Translations under genes and position numbers: made by a program
Shown here: in pieces, positions 14,885 through 23,905 of the stretch
Position numbering within the stretch: the first letter of the stretch is position 1
How the letters are laid out: every line of letters starts with the position of its first letter
NCBI GenBank assembly: GCA_934130485.1
Contig: CAKOYE010000006.1
Location: 1 to 33,489, forward strand
Direction of reading: 5' to 3'
DNA from: an uncultured Bacilli bacterium
GTDB lineage: Bacteria > Bacillota_I > Bacilli_A > RF39 > UBA660
Length of the DNA stretch: 33,489 nucleotides
Notes under the pieces: model-generated
What the model was told of the DNA's origin: nothing
The model's input: the letters and a program-made list of their open reading frames with translations, nothing else
Databases searched by the model: none

Positions 14885-17176
14885 TTAATCTTCACTTTTA
14901 TCTAATTTAACTAAAACCTCACGTGGTTTTGAACCATTGCTTGGACCAATTATACCTCTTTCTTCAAGTAAATCAATTACACGAGCCGCCCTATTATAAC
15001 CTAGCCTAAACCTACGTTGTAAAAGAGAAGCACTTGCTTTTCCTTGCGTAACTACAAATTCAACAATTTCATTATATAAAGGTTCTTCAGCATTATCGCT
15101 AGAATTTTCAAGTCCAGTAGTTGCGTGCATTTCTTCTTCATCCATAAGGAGTGTTTCATCATATCTAGCTTTTTGTTGCTTGATAACATGATCTACAACT
15201 GACGCAATTTCTTCTTCTGAGATATAAGTTCCTTGTACTCTTATTGGAGTATTTTCGCCCTGTGGTAAAAATAACATATCACCTTTTCCAAGTAATTTTT
15301 CAGCGCCTGTCATATCCAAAATTGTACGTGAATCAATACTACTTGAAACCGCAAATGATATACGTGATGGAATATTTGCCTTTACAACACCAGTGATAAC
15401 GTCAGTTGATGGTCTTTGAGTTGCTACAATCAAATGAATTCCAGCCGCTCTTGCCATTTGTGTAATACGCATAATAGAGTCTTCAACCTCTTTAGCGGCA
15501 ACTAACATTAAATCTGCAAGTTCATCTATAATTACAACAATATATGGTATTTTTCTTAATTTTTCTCCTTCTGGCAATGTTTCATTTTTCTTTTCAACAT
15601 AAGTGTTATATCCTGCTATATTTTTAGTTCCACTTTCACTAAAAACATCATAACGTCTTTCCATTTCGACAACAATTTTCTTTAAGGCAATATTTGCTTT
15701 TTTAGGATCAGTTACAACTGGTGCTAATAAATGTGGAACACCATTATACATTGATAACTCAACCTTTTTTGGATCAACTAAGACAAGTTTTACTTCATCT
15801 GGTTTTGCTCGCATTAAAATTGAAACAATAATACTATTTATACAAACAGATTTACCACTTCCTGTTGAACCCGCAACTAATAAGTGAGGTGTTTTATTTA
15901 TCTCACACCATACAGGATTATTGTCGATTGATTTTCCAAGTGTAACAAGTAATTTGCTACCATCAAGTGACTTTGGTACTCTTTCCAAAATTTCTCTTAC
16001 TACAACAGTCGAAATGCTTTTATTAGGTATTTCTATTCCTATCGTACTTTTTCCAGGAATTGGTGCTTCAATTCTAACCTCTTTTGCTGCCAGTGCAAGT
16101 GCTATTTCCCTATGAATTCCGAGCAATTTACTAACCTTAGTACCAGCTTTGATTTCTAATTCATATTGAGTTACGGAAGGCCCTATATTTGCCGCAATTA
16201 TTCTTCCTTCTATTCCAAAATCTTTTAAAACTTGAATTAATATAGGAACATTTTTCTTTATACTTTCCTGATTATCTTTACTTTTATCTCTAGATGGTTT
16301 TGTAAGTAAAGTTATTGGAGGATATACGTATCCTTTATTTTCTTCATAATCATCACAATTAATTGTTATATTATCTATATCAGTTTGATTTTCATTCTTG
16401 ATGTTTTTATCTTCTGGCTTACTATCGATTTTATCAATTTTTTCTTTTACCTCATCAGCTTTTTCTTCATTAACTCTAATCAATTCATCAACACTTGAAA
16501 CAACAATTTTATTGTCATTATCAAATTTTTGCTCTGCTTTTTCAATTTCTCTTTTATCTCTTTTTTCTTTACTTTTAAGCATTTTTTCTTTTGCTTTATT
16601 AGAAGTATTTTTTATAAAATCAACAATTGAGAAACCTGTAAATAATACAAAACCACCAATTGCAATAGTAATAACTACTATCCATATTGCTTGTGTTCCA
16701 AATAAATTAAAAAATAAAACAGAAACACTTGCACCTATAATTCCACCACCAACTGGTTCTTTTATTTCATTAATAGAAGCCATAAAATTATCAATAGTTT
16801 CTTTAATTACTTCCATTTCATTCAAATTAGTTACAAGATTACTTTTATCTTCAAATTGCTTATCAATATATGTTGAATGAGCAAAAATTAAAATACTTAA
16901 AATCATCATATAAAGACCAATTAGCTTAATACTAAAAAACTTCACGCTTTCTCTTTTAATGATCATATAACCACCAATAAAAAAGATTGATACTAAAAAA
17001 ATCCAATACCAAGCACCAAATAAAAAAATGGCAAATGCTTTAATTAAATTACCAACAAAACCATTATATGGTACAAATCCAATTATTGAAGCTAAAACAA
17101 GTAATATACCTACTATTTCCACTTTAAAGTTTGAACTACTTTTTTTATCCTCTTTTCTCTTTTTCTTCTTTGCCAT
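14885..17176 (-). CDS. ftsK: DNA translocase FtsK/SpoIIIE
   Basis: Septum-located hexameric DNA pump that clears chromosomes from the closing division site. The 763 residues begin with a basic tip and hydrophobic segments (about 21-35, 45-72, 84-100, 145-185), then a charged linker rich in Lys/Glu (190-280). The RecA-like motor follows: Walker A GSTGSGKS at 436-443, Walker B IVVIIDELADLM (544-555) and ATQRPSTDVITG. The C-terminal winged-helix gamma domain (about 695-763; ASLLQRRFRLGYNRAARVID) recognises orienting DNA sequences and, in other bacteria, activates XerD. SpoIIIE and FtsK cannot be separated by sequence alone. The ATG has an AGGAGG site and a good promoter. A Xer recombinase is also encoded in this window. 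Confidence 0.95.
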   Translation of the reverse strand: MAKKKKRKEDKKSSSNFKVEIVGILLVLASIIGFVPYNGFVGNLIKAFAIFLFGAWYWIFLVSIFFIGGYMIIKRESVKFFSIKLIGLYMMILSILIFAHSTYIDKQFEDKSNLVTNLNEMEVIKETIDNFMASINEIKEPVGGGIIGASVSVLFFNLFGTQAIWIVVITIAIGGFVLFTGFSIVDFIKNTSNKAKEKMLKSKEKRDKREIEKAEQKFDNDNKIVVSSVDELIRVNEEKADEVKEKIDKIDSKPEDKNIKNENQTDIDNITINCDDYEENKGYVYPPITLLTKPSRDKSKDNQESIKKNVPILIQVLKDFGIEGRIIAANIGPSVTQYELEIKAGTKVSKLLGIHREIALALAAKEVRIEAPIPGKSTIGIEIPNKSISTVVVREILERVPKSLDGSKLLVTLGKSIDNNPVWCEINKTPHLLVAGSTGSGKSVCINSIIVSILMRAKPDEVKLVLVDPKKVELSMYNGVPHLLAPVVTDPKKANIALKKIVVEMERRYDVFSESGTKNIAGYNTYVEKKNETLPEGEKLRKIPYIVVIIDELADLMLVAAKEVEDSIMRITQMARAAGIHLIVATQRPSTDVITGVVKANIPSRISFAVSSSIDSRTILDMTGAEKLLGKGDMLFLPQGENTPIRVQGTYISEEEIASVVDHVIKQQKARYDETLLMDEEEMHATTGLENSSDNAEEPLYNEIVEFVVTQGKASASLLQRRFRLGYNRAARVIDLLEERGIIGPSNGSKPREVLVKLDKSED

Positions 17177-17201
17177 AAATACCTCCTAGACTACTAATAT
17201 A

Positions 17202-17230
17202 AGTATAACACAGAAAATATTAAAATTCAA
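17202..17230 (-). promoter_or_regulatory. ftsK promoter
   Basis: Minus strand: -35 TTGAAT (17225-17230), 17-base spacer, extended -10 TGTTATACT with the hexamer at 17202-17207. Leader about 19 bases. Confidence 0.65.
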
Positions 17231-17255
17231 AAATAAATTAAGTTTAAACAAAAAA

Positions 17256-17275
17256 AAGAAGATTTAAATCTTCTT
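17256..17275 (-). terminator. Terminator of the zinc-ribbon/SPFH operon
   Basis: Perfect palindrome AAGAAGATTT / AAATCTTCTT (17256-17275), forming roughly an 8-base stem with a small loop. Read leftward it is followed by a run of T. Confidence 0.7.
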
Positions 17276-17285
17276 AAATTTATAA

Positions 17286-18161
17286 CTAAAAATCTAAACT
17301 TCCAAGTCCATTAGTAACTGAACCAGTTACAGTATTAACTAAAATGTTATAACCTACAAAATAAGCAATTATAATTATTATCGAAACACAGATAAGATGG
17401 AAATATATAGCCATATCAGCATCTTTGAATTTAAATTCATCCTTAATTGATGTAAAGAAAATTACTAATGAATATACAAATCCAATAATAGCTACAACTA
17501 CACCAAAATGAACATTAATCCATCCGAATATTGGTACTAATAAATATGATGCAACACAAGCAGGTACTAAAGATACAGCTGTAATTGTTAAAATTTTCAT
17601 GAAATTTGTTGTTTTTTTAGCGATTAAACCAGCAACATAATAAATTCCAGCAATTGCAAACATTACAATTAAGATTATTAGTAAATGTTTTAAAGTAATA
17701 CCCATCCAGTCGATTGCTTTTAGTTTTTCACCAACAGTTAGACATGTTCCACTTCCAAATAAAGAAGAAGTACATTGTTTTTTTATTAAAGCCATTACAA
17801 ATGAAACAATAACTCTAATAATCATTGTTGCAAGTGCAACAACACCAGCTAATATGAAACCATTTTGAGGTTTACTATAAAACTCAATTTTTTCTTTTAA
17901 AGTTTTTACTGGTTTTAATAAAATATTAAGTAAAAACATTAAACTAGATAAAACAACTTTCATAAAATCGCTATCAGCAGCTTTTTTAGCAGCTACTTTT
18001 ACTTCATTAACTTTAGTTGCAACTTTTTCTTTTACTTCGTCAGTTTTTTCACTATTAGTTTTTTCTACTTTTTTTGTTTCTTTATCTACTAAAGATGTTC
18101 CACAACCAACACAAAATTTTGCGCCTTCTTTAACATCTTTTCCACAATTTGGACATTTCAT
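17286..18161 (-). CDS. Zinc-ribbon integral membrane protein (Yip1-like)
   Basis: Protein of 291 residues. The N-terminus is a zinc ribbon (CPNCGKDVKEGAKFCVGCG, residues 3-21), then a Lys/Glu/Thr-rich linker (25-65). About five or six hydrophobic segments follow (FILAGVVALATMIIRVIVSF; HLLIILIVMFAIAGIYYVAG; ILTITAVSLVPACVASYLLV; FGVVVAIIGFVYSLVIFF; YFHLICVSIIIIIAYFVGY). The layout and the KKTTNFMKILTI region recall Yip1-type membrane proteins, at low certainty. A GTG at 18170 lies inside the Shine-Dalgarno sequence; the ATG at 18161 is 8 bases after GAGGAG, so it is taken as start. It is the last gene of a three-gene operon with the SPFH and Tim44-like proteins. Function unknown. Confidence 0.7.
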   Translation of the reverse strand: MKCPNCGKDVKEGAKFCVGCGTSLVDKETKKVEKTNSEKTDEVKEKVATKVNEVKVAAKKAADSDFMKVVLSSLMFLLNILLKPVKTLKEKIEFYSKPQNGFILAGVVALATMIIRVIVSFVMALIKKQCTSSLFGSGTCLTVGEKLKAIDWMGITLKHLLIILIVMFAIAGIYYVAGLIAKKTTNFMKILTITAVSLVPACVASYLLVPIFGWINVHFGVVVAIIGFVYSLVIFFTSIKDEFKFKDADMAIYFHLICVSIIIIIAYFVGYNILVNTVTGSVTNGLGSLDF

Positions 18162-18184
18162 TTTTTTCACTCCTCAACTTTTTA

Positions 18185-19459
18185 TTATTCTACTGAAGTT
18201 CCACATTCAGGACAAAATTTCGAATTTACAACTGCTCCACAATTTGAACAATGTTTTTCTACATTTTCGCTAACTACTGGTTCTTCATATTTTGTGCCAC
18301 AATTAGTACAGAATTTACCAGTTACTTCATTACCACAATTAGTACAAATTCTTTTTGCCTCAGTTGGTTGTTCAGTTACTGGTTGAACATCTTGGGCAAC
18401 ATTTTCATTAGCATTACCATCATTATTTTTAGCGAATGGATCATTCATTTGCATAAATGAAGCATTTTGTTGTTGACTGTTAAATGGATTTTGTGCAGCA
18501 CCGCCAACGATTCCACCTGATGCCATATTCATCATACCAACACCCATAAATCCATTCATTGCTCCTGCTTCATTTTTAGCAGCATCTTGAACAGCATTTG
18601 CATAAGCACCAGTAAGTGTTCCTTGTTGCATAAAGCTGTTTGAACTTAATTCATAATTATCAATCTTCTTATTTGACTCATCATCTAAAGTTACTGATTC
18701 AACTGCAAAACTTAATAAACTAATACCTCTTTTTCTGATAGCAGCATCAAATTCTTTTTCTTCCATCATTTTTTGAATTTCATCTGTTGCACTAGGAATT
18801 TCTAAAACAGGAATTTTATGATTACTATTTCCTAATTCATTTGTTACATTTTGGAATGCAGCAATAACCTCAGAACGCATTTGGTCAGTCATTTCTGTTT
18901 TTCCATAAGAATCACGAACTCCAACATTTCCAATAAATGTCATTGGATCTGAAATAGTAAATGTGTATTTACCATGACATTTGATTTGTACTCTTAAAGG
19001 AGTTACAGTTCCAGTCATTTGATTTGGAATTGGATGTGACCAATCTTGAAATGGAATTGGATTTGGTGTTCCAAAAAGATTATTTTTAATTTCTGTAATA
19101 TTTACATAATAAATAGCTTGTTCTTTAGCAGGTACACCATTATATGTAAATCTTTGCCACATTTCTTTAAACATACCACCAAATTGTCCAGCAAATAATG
19201 ATGGAGATGTTGATGCATCAAATGTGTAAATTCCAGCTTCTGCTGTTGCATCTAAAATTTTTCCACTATCCATTATGATAGCACATTGTCCTGGTTTTAC
19301 CTCAATTCTACTATGAGCAGAAATTTGACCAGTTTTTGTAGTTTTCTTTATCATTAATAACTCATTATCACTAGGAATTTCGTTACAAACAATAAAGTCT
19401 TCCCATTGTTCATGTAATGTTCCACTAATAGAACTAATTGCAGATCTTATTAAACCCAT
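18185..19459 (-). CDS. SPFH-domain protein with two C-terminal zinc ribbons (YdjI-like)
   Basis: Protein of 424 residues of the SPFH/YdjI (virion core protein-like) family. These membrane-associated scaffold proteins are linked in B. subtilis to the LiaRS/PspA envelope-stress region. Residues 1-270 hold the SPFH-type part: HEQWEDFIVCNEIPSDNELL near the start, SRIEVKPGQCAIIMDSGKI, AGIYTFDASTSPSLF and a helical stretch ending about residue 270. A Gly/Met/Ala/Asn-rich linker follows (NGFMGVGMMNMASGGIVGG). Two double-CxxC zinc ribbons end the protein (CTNCGNEVTGKFCTNCG; CSNCGAVVNSKFCPECG). The ATG at 19459 has an AGAGGT site. It lies between the Tim44-like gene (21 bases upstream) and the Yip1-like gene (14 bases before its SD-selected region), all in one transcription unit. 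Confidence 0.8.
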   Translation of the reverse strand: MGLIRSAISSISGTLHEQWEDFIVCNEIPSDNELLMIKKTTKTGQISAHSRIEVKPGQCAIIMDSGKILDATAEAGIYTFDASTSPSLFAGQFGGMFKEMWQRFTYNGVPAKEQAIYYVNITEIKNNLFGTPNPIPFQDWSHPIPNQMTGTVTPLRVQIKCHGKYTFTISDPMTFIGNVGVRDSYGKTEMTDQMRSEVIAAFQNVTNELGNSNHKIPVLEIPSATDEIQKMMEEKEFDAAIRKRGISLLSFAVESVTLDDESNKKIDNYELSSNSFMQQGTLTGAYANAVQDAAKNEAGAMNGFMGVGMMNMASGGIVGGAAQNPFNSQQQNASFMQMNDPFAKNNDGNANENVAQDVQPVTEQPTEAKRICTNCGNEVTGKFCTNCGTKYEEPVVSENVEKHCSNCGAVVNSKFCPECGTSVE

Positions 19460-19480
19460 TTTTTATACCTCTTTCTCTTT

Positions 19481-20194
19481 TTAATTTTGTGAAATATCAT
19501 TCAATATCCATGTTTTTTTCACAATATCTATTACACCAGTACCACAATAGTCGCAAAATTTTTCACCTAAATTTTTAATAGGTGCGCCACAATTCGGACA
19601 ATTAAGCGCTATTCCAGACTGATTTATAGTAACTTTACTATCATCAAATATATATATAAATTGAGTATTCATTCTATCTTGTATCTTTCTATACTCATCA
19701 TTATTTTTTCTATATAAATATTCCAATGATGTTTGAAAAACAATAGTACAAATACCATTATTTTTTTCATATTTATTAAGCACAGTACGATGAAACTTTA
19801 TAGAATCATAATTAACTGTTTCATTTTCCTTTAAATCTGATATTTTACTTTTTATCCAGTTTTTAACCTTTTCACTAACAAAATCAATTTTCTTCATTTC
19901 TTTATCTTCAATAGATTCTAAACTTAACAAAATTTTATTTTCTGCGATTTTTTTCATTTCATTAATATTCAAATTAGGAAAATCTTTTGTAAGTTGTGGT
20001 AAAAGTAAACATTCCATACCAGCTACCGATTTTGGTTCAGTTTCTAATTTTATTTTTTGATTTTTAAATCCTTCAATAATATCAGATGTACCAAAAGCAG
20101 TAAGGGAAAATTCACGGATTTTTTGTCTTATTTTAAAACAAAGAAATAGAAAAATTATTAAAATTATCAGTAATAAAAACAAAACAACTTCCAT
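19481..20194 (-). CDS. Membrane-anchored Tim44-like protein with C-terminal zinc ribbon
   Basis: Protein of 237 residues. An N-terminal membrane segment (VVLFLLLIILIIFLFLCFKI, 3-22) anchors it. The middle (about 60-195) resembles the Tim44-like/transporter-associated domain: LPQLTKDFPNLNINEMKKIA, a helical stretch, then strands with FHRTVLNKYEKNNGICTIVF and YLYRKNNDEYRKIQDRMNTQ. The C-terminus is a zinc ribbon (CPNCGAPIKNLGEKFCDYCG). The frame opens at a GTG (20209), but the ATG at 20194 after GGGGGAA is a better start and leaves the membrane segment at the very N-terminus. It is the first gene of the operon with the SPFH and Yip1-like genes. Tim44 similarity is moderate; function unknown. 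Confidence 0.65.
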   Translation of the reverse strand: MEVVLFLLLIILIIFLFLCFKIRQKIREFSLTAFGTSDIIEGFKNQKIKLETEPKSVAGMECLLLPQLTKDFPNLNINEMKKIAENKILLSLESIEDKEMKKIDFVSEKVKNWIKSKISDLKENETVNYDSIKFHRTVLNKYEKNNGICTIVFQTSLEYLYRKNNDEYRKIQDRMNTQFIYIFDDSKVTINQSGIALNCPNCGAPIKNLGEKFCDYCGTGVIDIVKKTWILNDISQN

Positions 20195-20227
20195 ATAATT
20201 CCCCCACACTTAATAAATCCTATTAAA

Positions 20228-20257
20228 AGTATAACATATATATTCTAATAAAAACAA
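20228..20257 (-). promoter_or_regulatory. Promoter of the zinc-ribbon/SPFH operon
   Basis: Minus strand: -35 TTGTTT (20252-20257), 18-base spacer, extended -10 TGTTATACT with the hexamer at 20228-20233. Leader about 27 bases. An A/T-only hairpin (20247-20267) overlapping the eno stop precedes it. Confidence 0.6.
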
Positions 20258-20262
20258 TATTT

Positions 20263-21501
20263 TTATTTATTTCTTTCTATTTCTTCTTCAATACGCATTA
20301 ATTGATTATACTTACAAATACGGTCTGTTCTTGACATAGAACCAGTTTTTATTTGACCTAAATCAAGACCTACTGCTAAATCAGCTATAGTTGTATCTTC
20401 AGTTTCTCCACTTCTATGTGAAATTACTGTTTTATAACCATGACTTCTTGCAAGATTTATAGTTTCAATTGTTTCAGTAATAGTACCAATTTGGTTAACT
20501 TTAAGTAAGATTGCATTACCAGCGTGATTATCTATACCCATTTGTAAACATTTTTTGTTTGTAACGAATAAATCATCACCAACTAATTGAATTTTATCAC
20601 CTAAAGCTTCAGTAATTTTTCTAAATCCTTCCCAATCATTTTCATCAACTGGATCTTCAATTGAAATAATTGGATATTTATTAACTAATTCTTTATAGTA
20701 CTCAATTAATTCGTCAGTTGTTAAACTTTTACCTTCACCAACAAGTTCATATTTACCATTATTATAAAATTCACTTGCTGCTACATCGATAGCCATTTTT
20801 ACATCGCGACCAGGTTCATATCCAGCTCTTTTTATAGCTTCCATAATAAGTTCGAATCCTTCTGAATTTGATTCTAAATTTGGTGCAAAACCACCTTCAT
20901 CACCAACACCAGTTGAAAGTCCCTTTTCATTTAAAACTTTTTTCAAATTATGAAATACTTCTGATCCAATTCTTACTCTCTCGTGAATTGTACTAGCTTG
21001 TGGAATTATCATAAACTCTTGAAAATCAAGTTTATTATCAGCATGAGCTCCACCATTTATAATATTCATCATTGGAACTGGTAATGTTTTTCCTTCTCCT
21101 ACATATTTATAAAGAGGAACACCTTTATATAAAGCAGCAGCACGCATTGCAGCCATTGAAACACCTAAAATAGCATTAGCTCCTAATACTGATTTTGTTT
21201 CAGTTCCATCAAGGTTTATCATAGCGTAATCAAGTGTTTTTTGGTCTAATACATCATATCCAATAACTAAATTTCTAATAACTGTATTAACGTTATTAAC
21301 AGCTTTTAATACACCTTTACCTAAGAAACGATTTTTATCTCCATCACGTAATTCTAAGGCTTCTCTTTCACCAGTTGAAGCACCACTTGGTACACAGGCA
21401 CGTCCTACAATACCGCTTTCAAGAATAATATCAACTTCTACTGTTGGATTTCCTCTTGAATCCAAAATTTCTCTTCCTATTACATCTTTAATCTTTGACA
21501 T
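20263..21501 (-). CDS. eno: Enolase
   Basis: Glycolytic enzyme converting 2-phosphoglycerate to PEP, with Mg2+. The 412 residues include ILDSRGNPTVEVDI, SGASTGEREALELRDGD, NIINGGAHADNKLDFQEFMI, GVGDEGGFAPNL, the metal-binding aspartate and glutamate segments (MAIDVAAS; PIISIEDPVDENDW; LVGDDLFVTN), the signature LLKVNQIGTITETIETI and SHRSGETED. It ends MRIEEEIERNK, about 15-20 residues earlier than many bacterial enolases, with all catalytic parts present. The ATG at 21501 has an AAGGTGAT site and a single-gene promoter. PEP metabolism is also represented by ppdK at the left edge. Confidence 0.98.
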   Translation of the reverse strand: MSKIKDVIGREILDSRGNPTVEVDIILESGIVGRACVPSGASTGEREALELRDGDKNRFLGKGVLKAVNNVNTVIRNLVIGYDVLDQKTLDYAMINLDGTETKSVLGANAILGVSMAAMRAAALYKGVPLYKYVGEGKTLPVPMMNIINGGAHADNKLDFQEFMIIPQASTIHERVRIGSEVFHNLKKVLNEKGLSTGVGDEGGFAPNLESNSEGFELIMEAIKRAGYEPGRDVKMAIDVAASEFYNNGKYELVGEGKSLTTDELIEYYKELVNKYPIISIEDPVDENDWEGFRKITEALGDKIQLVGDDLFVTNKKCLQMGIDNHAGNAILLKVNQIGTITETIETINLARSHGYKTVISHRSGETEDTTIADLAVGLDLGQIKTGSMSRTDRICKYNQLMRIEEEIERNK

Positions 21502-21520
21502 TTTATCACCTTCCTTTATA

Positions 21521-21548
21521 ATTATAACAGTTTTTTAAATTTTTTGAA
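21521..21548 (-). promoter_or_regulatory. eno promoter
   Basis: Minus strand: -35 TTCAAA (21543-21548), 16-base spacer, extended -10 TGTTATAAT with the hexamer at 21521-21526. The predicted leader is only about 13 bases, beginning at the ribosome binding site. Confidence 0.55.
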
Positions 21549-21606
21549 TATTTTTTCAATTAAATTTACATTTTTTATAAGTAAAAGTTATATTTTCTTT
21601 CAAATA

Positions 21607-21615
21607 TGTTATAAT
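21607..21615 (+). promoter_or_regulatory. Extended -10 promoter of the lipoprotein gene
   Basis: TGTTATAAT at 21607-21615 (hexamer 21610-21615), no good -35. The predicted start near 21622 falls at the ribosome binding region, giving a very short leader. Confidence 0.5.
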
Positions 21616-21636
21616 TATATTGAGGTTGGTGAATTT

Positions 21637-21930
21637 GTGAAAAAAATAATAATAATTAGTTTAGCAATATTTTGTTTTTCTTTAACTGGTTGTAAAAGTG
21701 ATAAAGTTACCCTTGAATGTAAGCAAAACTCAGAAACAAGTATAATTAATATCGAAAAAGGTAAAATTGTTAGCACTATCACTAATGGTGAAGAGGAAAA
21801 AGTTAATAACGAAGAATGGGAAACTTTAAAAAATTTTTATGAATTTACAGGAAATGAAAGCAGTGAAGAAATTGCAACAAAATTAAAAGAATTAAATGAA
21901 AGTCTTGGATATACATGCACACAAAAATAA
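21637..21930 (+). CDS. Small predicted lipoprotein
   Basis: Protein of 97 residues. A lysine pair and hydrophobic stretch (VKKIIIISLAIFCFSL) lead to the lipobox LTGC, with Cys19 as the lipidation site, so the mature protein is anchored outside the membrane. The mature part is Glu/Lys/Asn-rich with two further cysteines (LECKQN; GYTCTQK) that could form a disulfide. The frame is open from 21544, but that would bury the signal peptide. The GTG at 21637, after GAGGTTGGTGA and with a promoter just upstream, is chosen. It is a single-gene unit between divergent eno and the convergent ABC exporter, sharing a terminator with the latter. Function unknown. Confidence 0.75.
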   Translation: MKKIIIISLAIFCFSLTGCKSDKVTLECKQNSETSIINIEKGKIVSTITNGEEEKVNNEEWETLKNFYEFTGNESSEEIATKLKELNESLGYTCTQK

Positions 21931-21954
21931 CGGTTTAAAATCCGTTATTTTTTT
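21924..21954. terminator. Bidirectional terminator between lipoprotein and ABC exporter genes
   Basis: Ten-base stem AAAATAACGG / CCGTTATTTT (21924-21933 and 21942-21951) with an 8-base loop, A-run on the left, T-run on the right. It contains the lipoprotein stop codon and touches the stop of the convergent ABC gene. Confidence 0.8.
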
Positions 21955-23905
21955 ATAGTTCAAATTGTGAATTATAAAGTTCAGCATAAAAGCCATTTTT
22001 ATTCATTAATTCATCATGTGTACCAGATTCAATTATATCACCATTTTTCATAACTAAAATTTTATCAGCATTTTTAATAGTTGATAAGCGATGCGCGATT
22101 ATAAAAGAGGTTCTTCCTGATGTTAATTTATCCATAGCCTTTTGAACCAATTCTTCAGTTCTTGTATCGACATTACTAGTAGCTTCATCTAATATTAAAA
22201 ATGGTTCATTTTCAATCATACCACGAGCAATTGTAAGAAGTTGTTTTTGACCTTGACTAATTGTTTCAGTTTCATCTAATTTACAATCAAGTCCACCTGG
22301 TAAAGTTTTAATAAAGTGATCAATTCCAACAGTTTTACATGCAGCCCAAATTTCTTCATCAGTTACATTTTCTTTATTAAATTTAATATTGTCTCTGATT
22401 GTGCCATCAAAAACCCAAGTATCCTGTAAAACCATTACAAATAATTCATGAATATTTTCTCTTGTTAATTCTTTAGTAGATACTCCATCAATTAAAATAT
22501 CACCATCATTAATTTCATAAAATTTCATAAGTAAATTAACCATTGTCGTTTTTCCAGCACCAGTTGGACCTACAATCGCAATTTTTTCACCTGGTTTTGC
22601 CTTAACACTAAAATCATTTATAATCATTTTATCTTTATCATAACCAAATTTTACATTTTTGAATTCAATTTCACCTTTTACTGAATCTTTACTTAAGTAT
22701 TTTGTCAAATGTTTTTGATCTGACATTTCTTCCTCATTTAAAAATTCAAAAACACGTTCACTTGCAGCTACAGTTGATTGTAAACTTGTCATAGCTTGAG
22801 CCATTTGTCCCATTGGATTTGTAAACAATCTAACGTAAATCATAAATGCAACAATAACTCCAAATGAAATTGTATTATTCATAGTAAGTAATGCACCTAC
22901 TACACATACAGCAACATATCCTAAATTTCCAACAAAACTCATCATTGGAGGCATAAGACCTGATAAAAATTGACTTTTCCTATTACATACAAATAACTTA
23001 TCATTTAATTTTCCAAAATTTTCTCTAGCTTCTCTATCACCATTATATGCCTTAACGACATTATGTCCTGAATATATTTCTTCAATATAACCATTCAAGT
23101 TTCCAAGTTCAGTTTGTCTTTCAGTAAAATATTTTTGACTTTTACCTAAAATAAGTCCCATAAAACTAAAACCAATTAAACTTGAAACAATTGCTGTTAA
23201 AGCCATAATCCAATTTGTAGTAAACATCATAATTATTGAACCTATAAATAATGTAATACTAGTAACTAATGTAGTTAAACTCTGATTTAAATTAGTCGCT
23301 ATTGTATCAACATCGTTAGTAACACGTGATAATATATCACCAGTTTCGTGACTGTCAAAATATTTAAGTGGTAACTTATTTATTTTTTTACTAATATTAG
23401 TTCTTAAATTTTTCGCATAACCATTTGAAACAACAGTCATAAAAATTCCTTCAATATAACTAAATAATGCACTTATCAAATATAAAATAACTAATAATAA
23501 CGCAATATTTTTAACTTTTTTCATATCAATTGATGGTTTTATTTTGTCATATATACTAGTTGGTAATTCATCAAATGATTCTAGTAATTCTGTTTTGTTA
23601 TCAGTGTTTTCCTTAGCTTGTTCTAAAATTTTAGAAAATTCTAACTTATCTTCTGCACTAATACTCTCATCATGCATAATTGAAGAAATTACTTCTTCAC
23701 TAATATTTGGAGTAATACCAAGTGTTACCTCATTTGTTAAATCTGATAATTTGTTAGGAGAAACAAGAGCTAAAATTGCACTTGCCATTGCTAATACTAA
23801 CGAAATAATAAGTAAAACGTGAAAACTTTTTAAACTTTTAATAAGTTTTTTCATTGAACCTTTAAAATCTTTAGATTTTTCCATTGTTCTTGCTGGTCTA
23901 GGCAT
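21953..23905 (-). CDS. Heterodimeric ABC exporter, subunit with canonical Walker B (YfiC/BmrD-like)
   Basis: Half-transporter of 650 residues with six membrane segments then an ATPase domain: Walker A GPTGAGKT, Q-loop VMVLQDTWVF, signature ISQGQKQLL, Walker B FLILDEATSNVD with catalytic Glu, H-loop IAHRLSTI. The signature is degenerate (SQGQ instead of SGGQ), as in the partner-complementing subunit of asymmetric exporters (LmrD/BmrD type). About 100 residues between the first two membrane segments (roughly 55-125, Glu/Ser/Asp-rich) form an extra outside domain absent from minimal exporters. The ATG at 23905 overlaps the upstream subunit gene by 8 bases, with an AAAGGAGG site inside it. Probable drug or peptide/lipid export; the substrate is unknown. 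Confidence 0.9.
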   Translation of the reverse strand: MPRPARTMEKSKDFKGSMKKLIKSLKSFHVLLIISLVLAMASAILALVSPNKLSDLTNEVTLGITPNISEEVISSIMHDESISAEDKLEFSKILEQAKENTDNKTELLESFDELPTSIYDKIKPSIDMKKVKNIALLLVILYLISALFSYIEGIFMTVVSNGYAKNLRTNISKKINKLPLKYFDSHETGDILSRVTNDVDTIATNLNQSLTTLVTSITLFIGSIIMMFTTNWIMALTAIVSSLIGFSFMGLILGKSQKYFTERQTELGNLNGYIEEIYSGHNVVKAYNGDREARENFGKLNDKLFVCNRKSQFLSGLMPPMMSFVGNLGYVAVCVVGALLTMNNTISFGVIVAFMIYVRLFTNPMGQMAQAMTSLQSTVAASERVFEFLNEEEMSDQKHLTKYLSKDSVKGEIEFKNVKFGYDKDKMIINDFSVKAKPGEKIAIVGPTGAGKTTMVNLLMKFYEINDGDILIDGVSTKELTRENIHELFVMVLQDTWVFDGTIRDNIKFNKENVTDEEIWAACKTVGIDHFIKTLPGGLDCKLDETETISQGQKQLLTIARGMIENEPFLILDEATSNVDTRTEELVQKAMDKLTSGRTSFIIAHRLSTIKNADKILVMKNGDIIESGTHDELMNKNGFYAELYNSQFEL

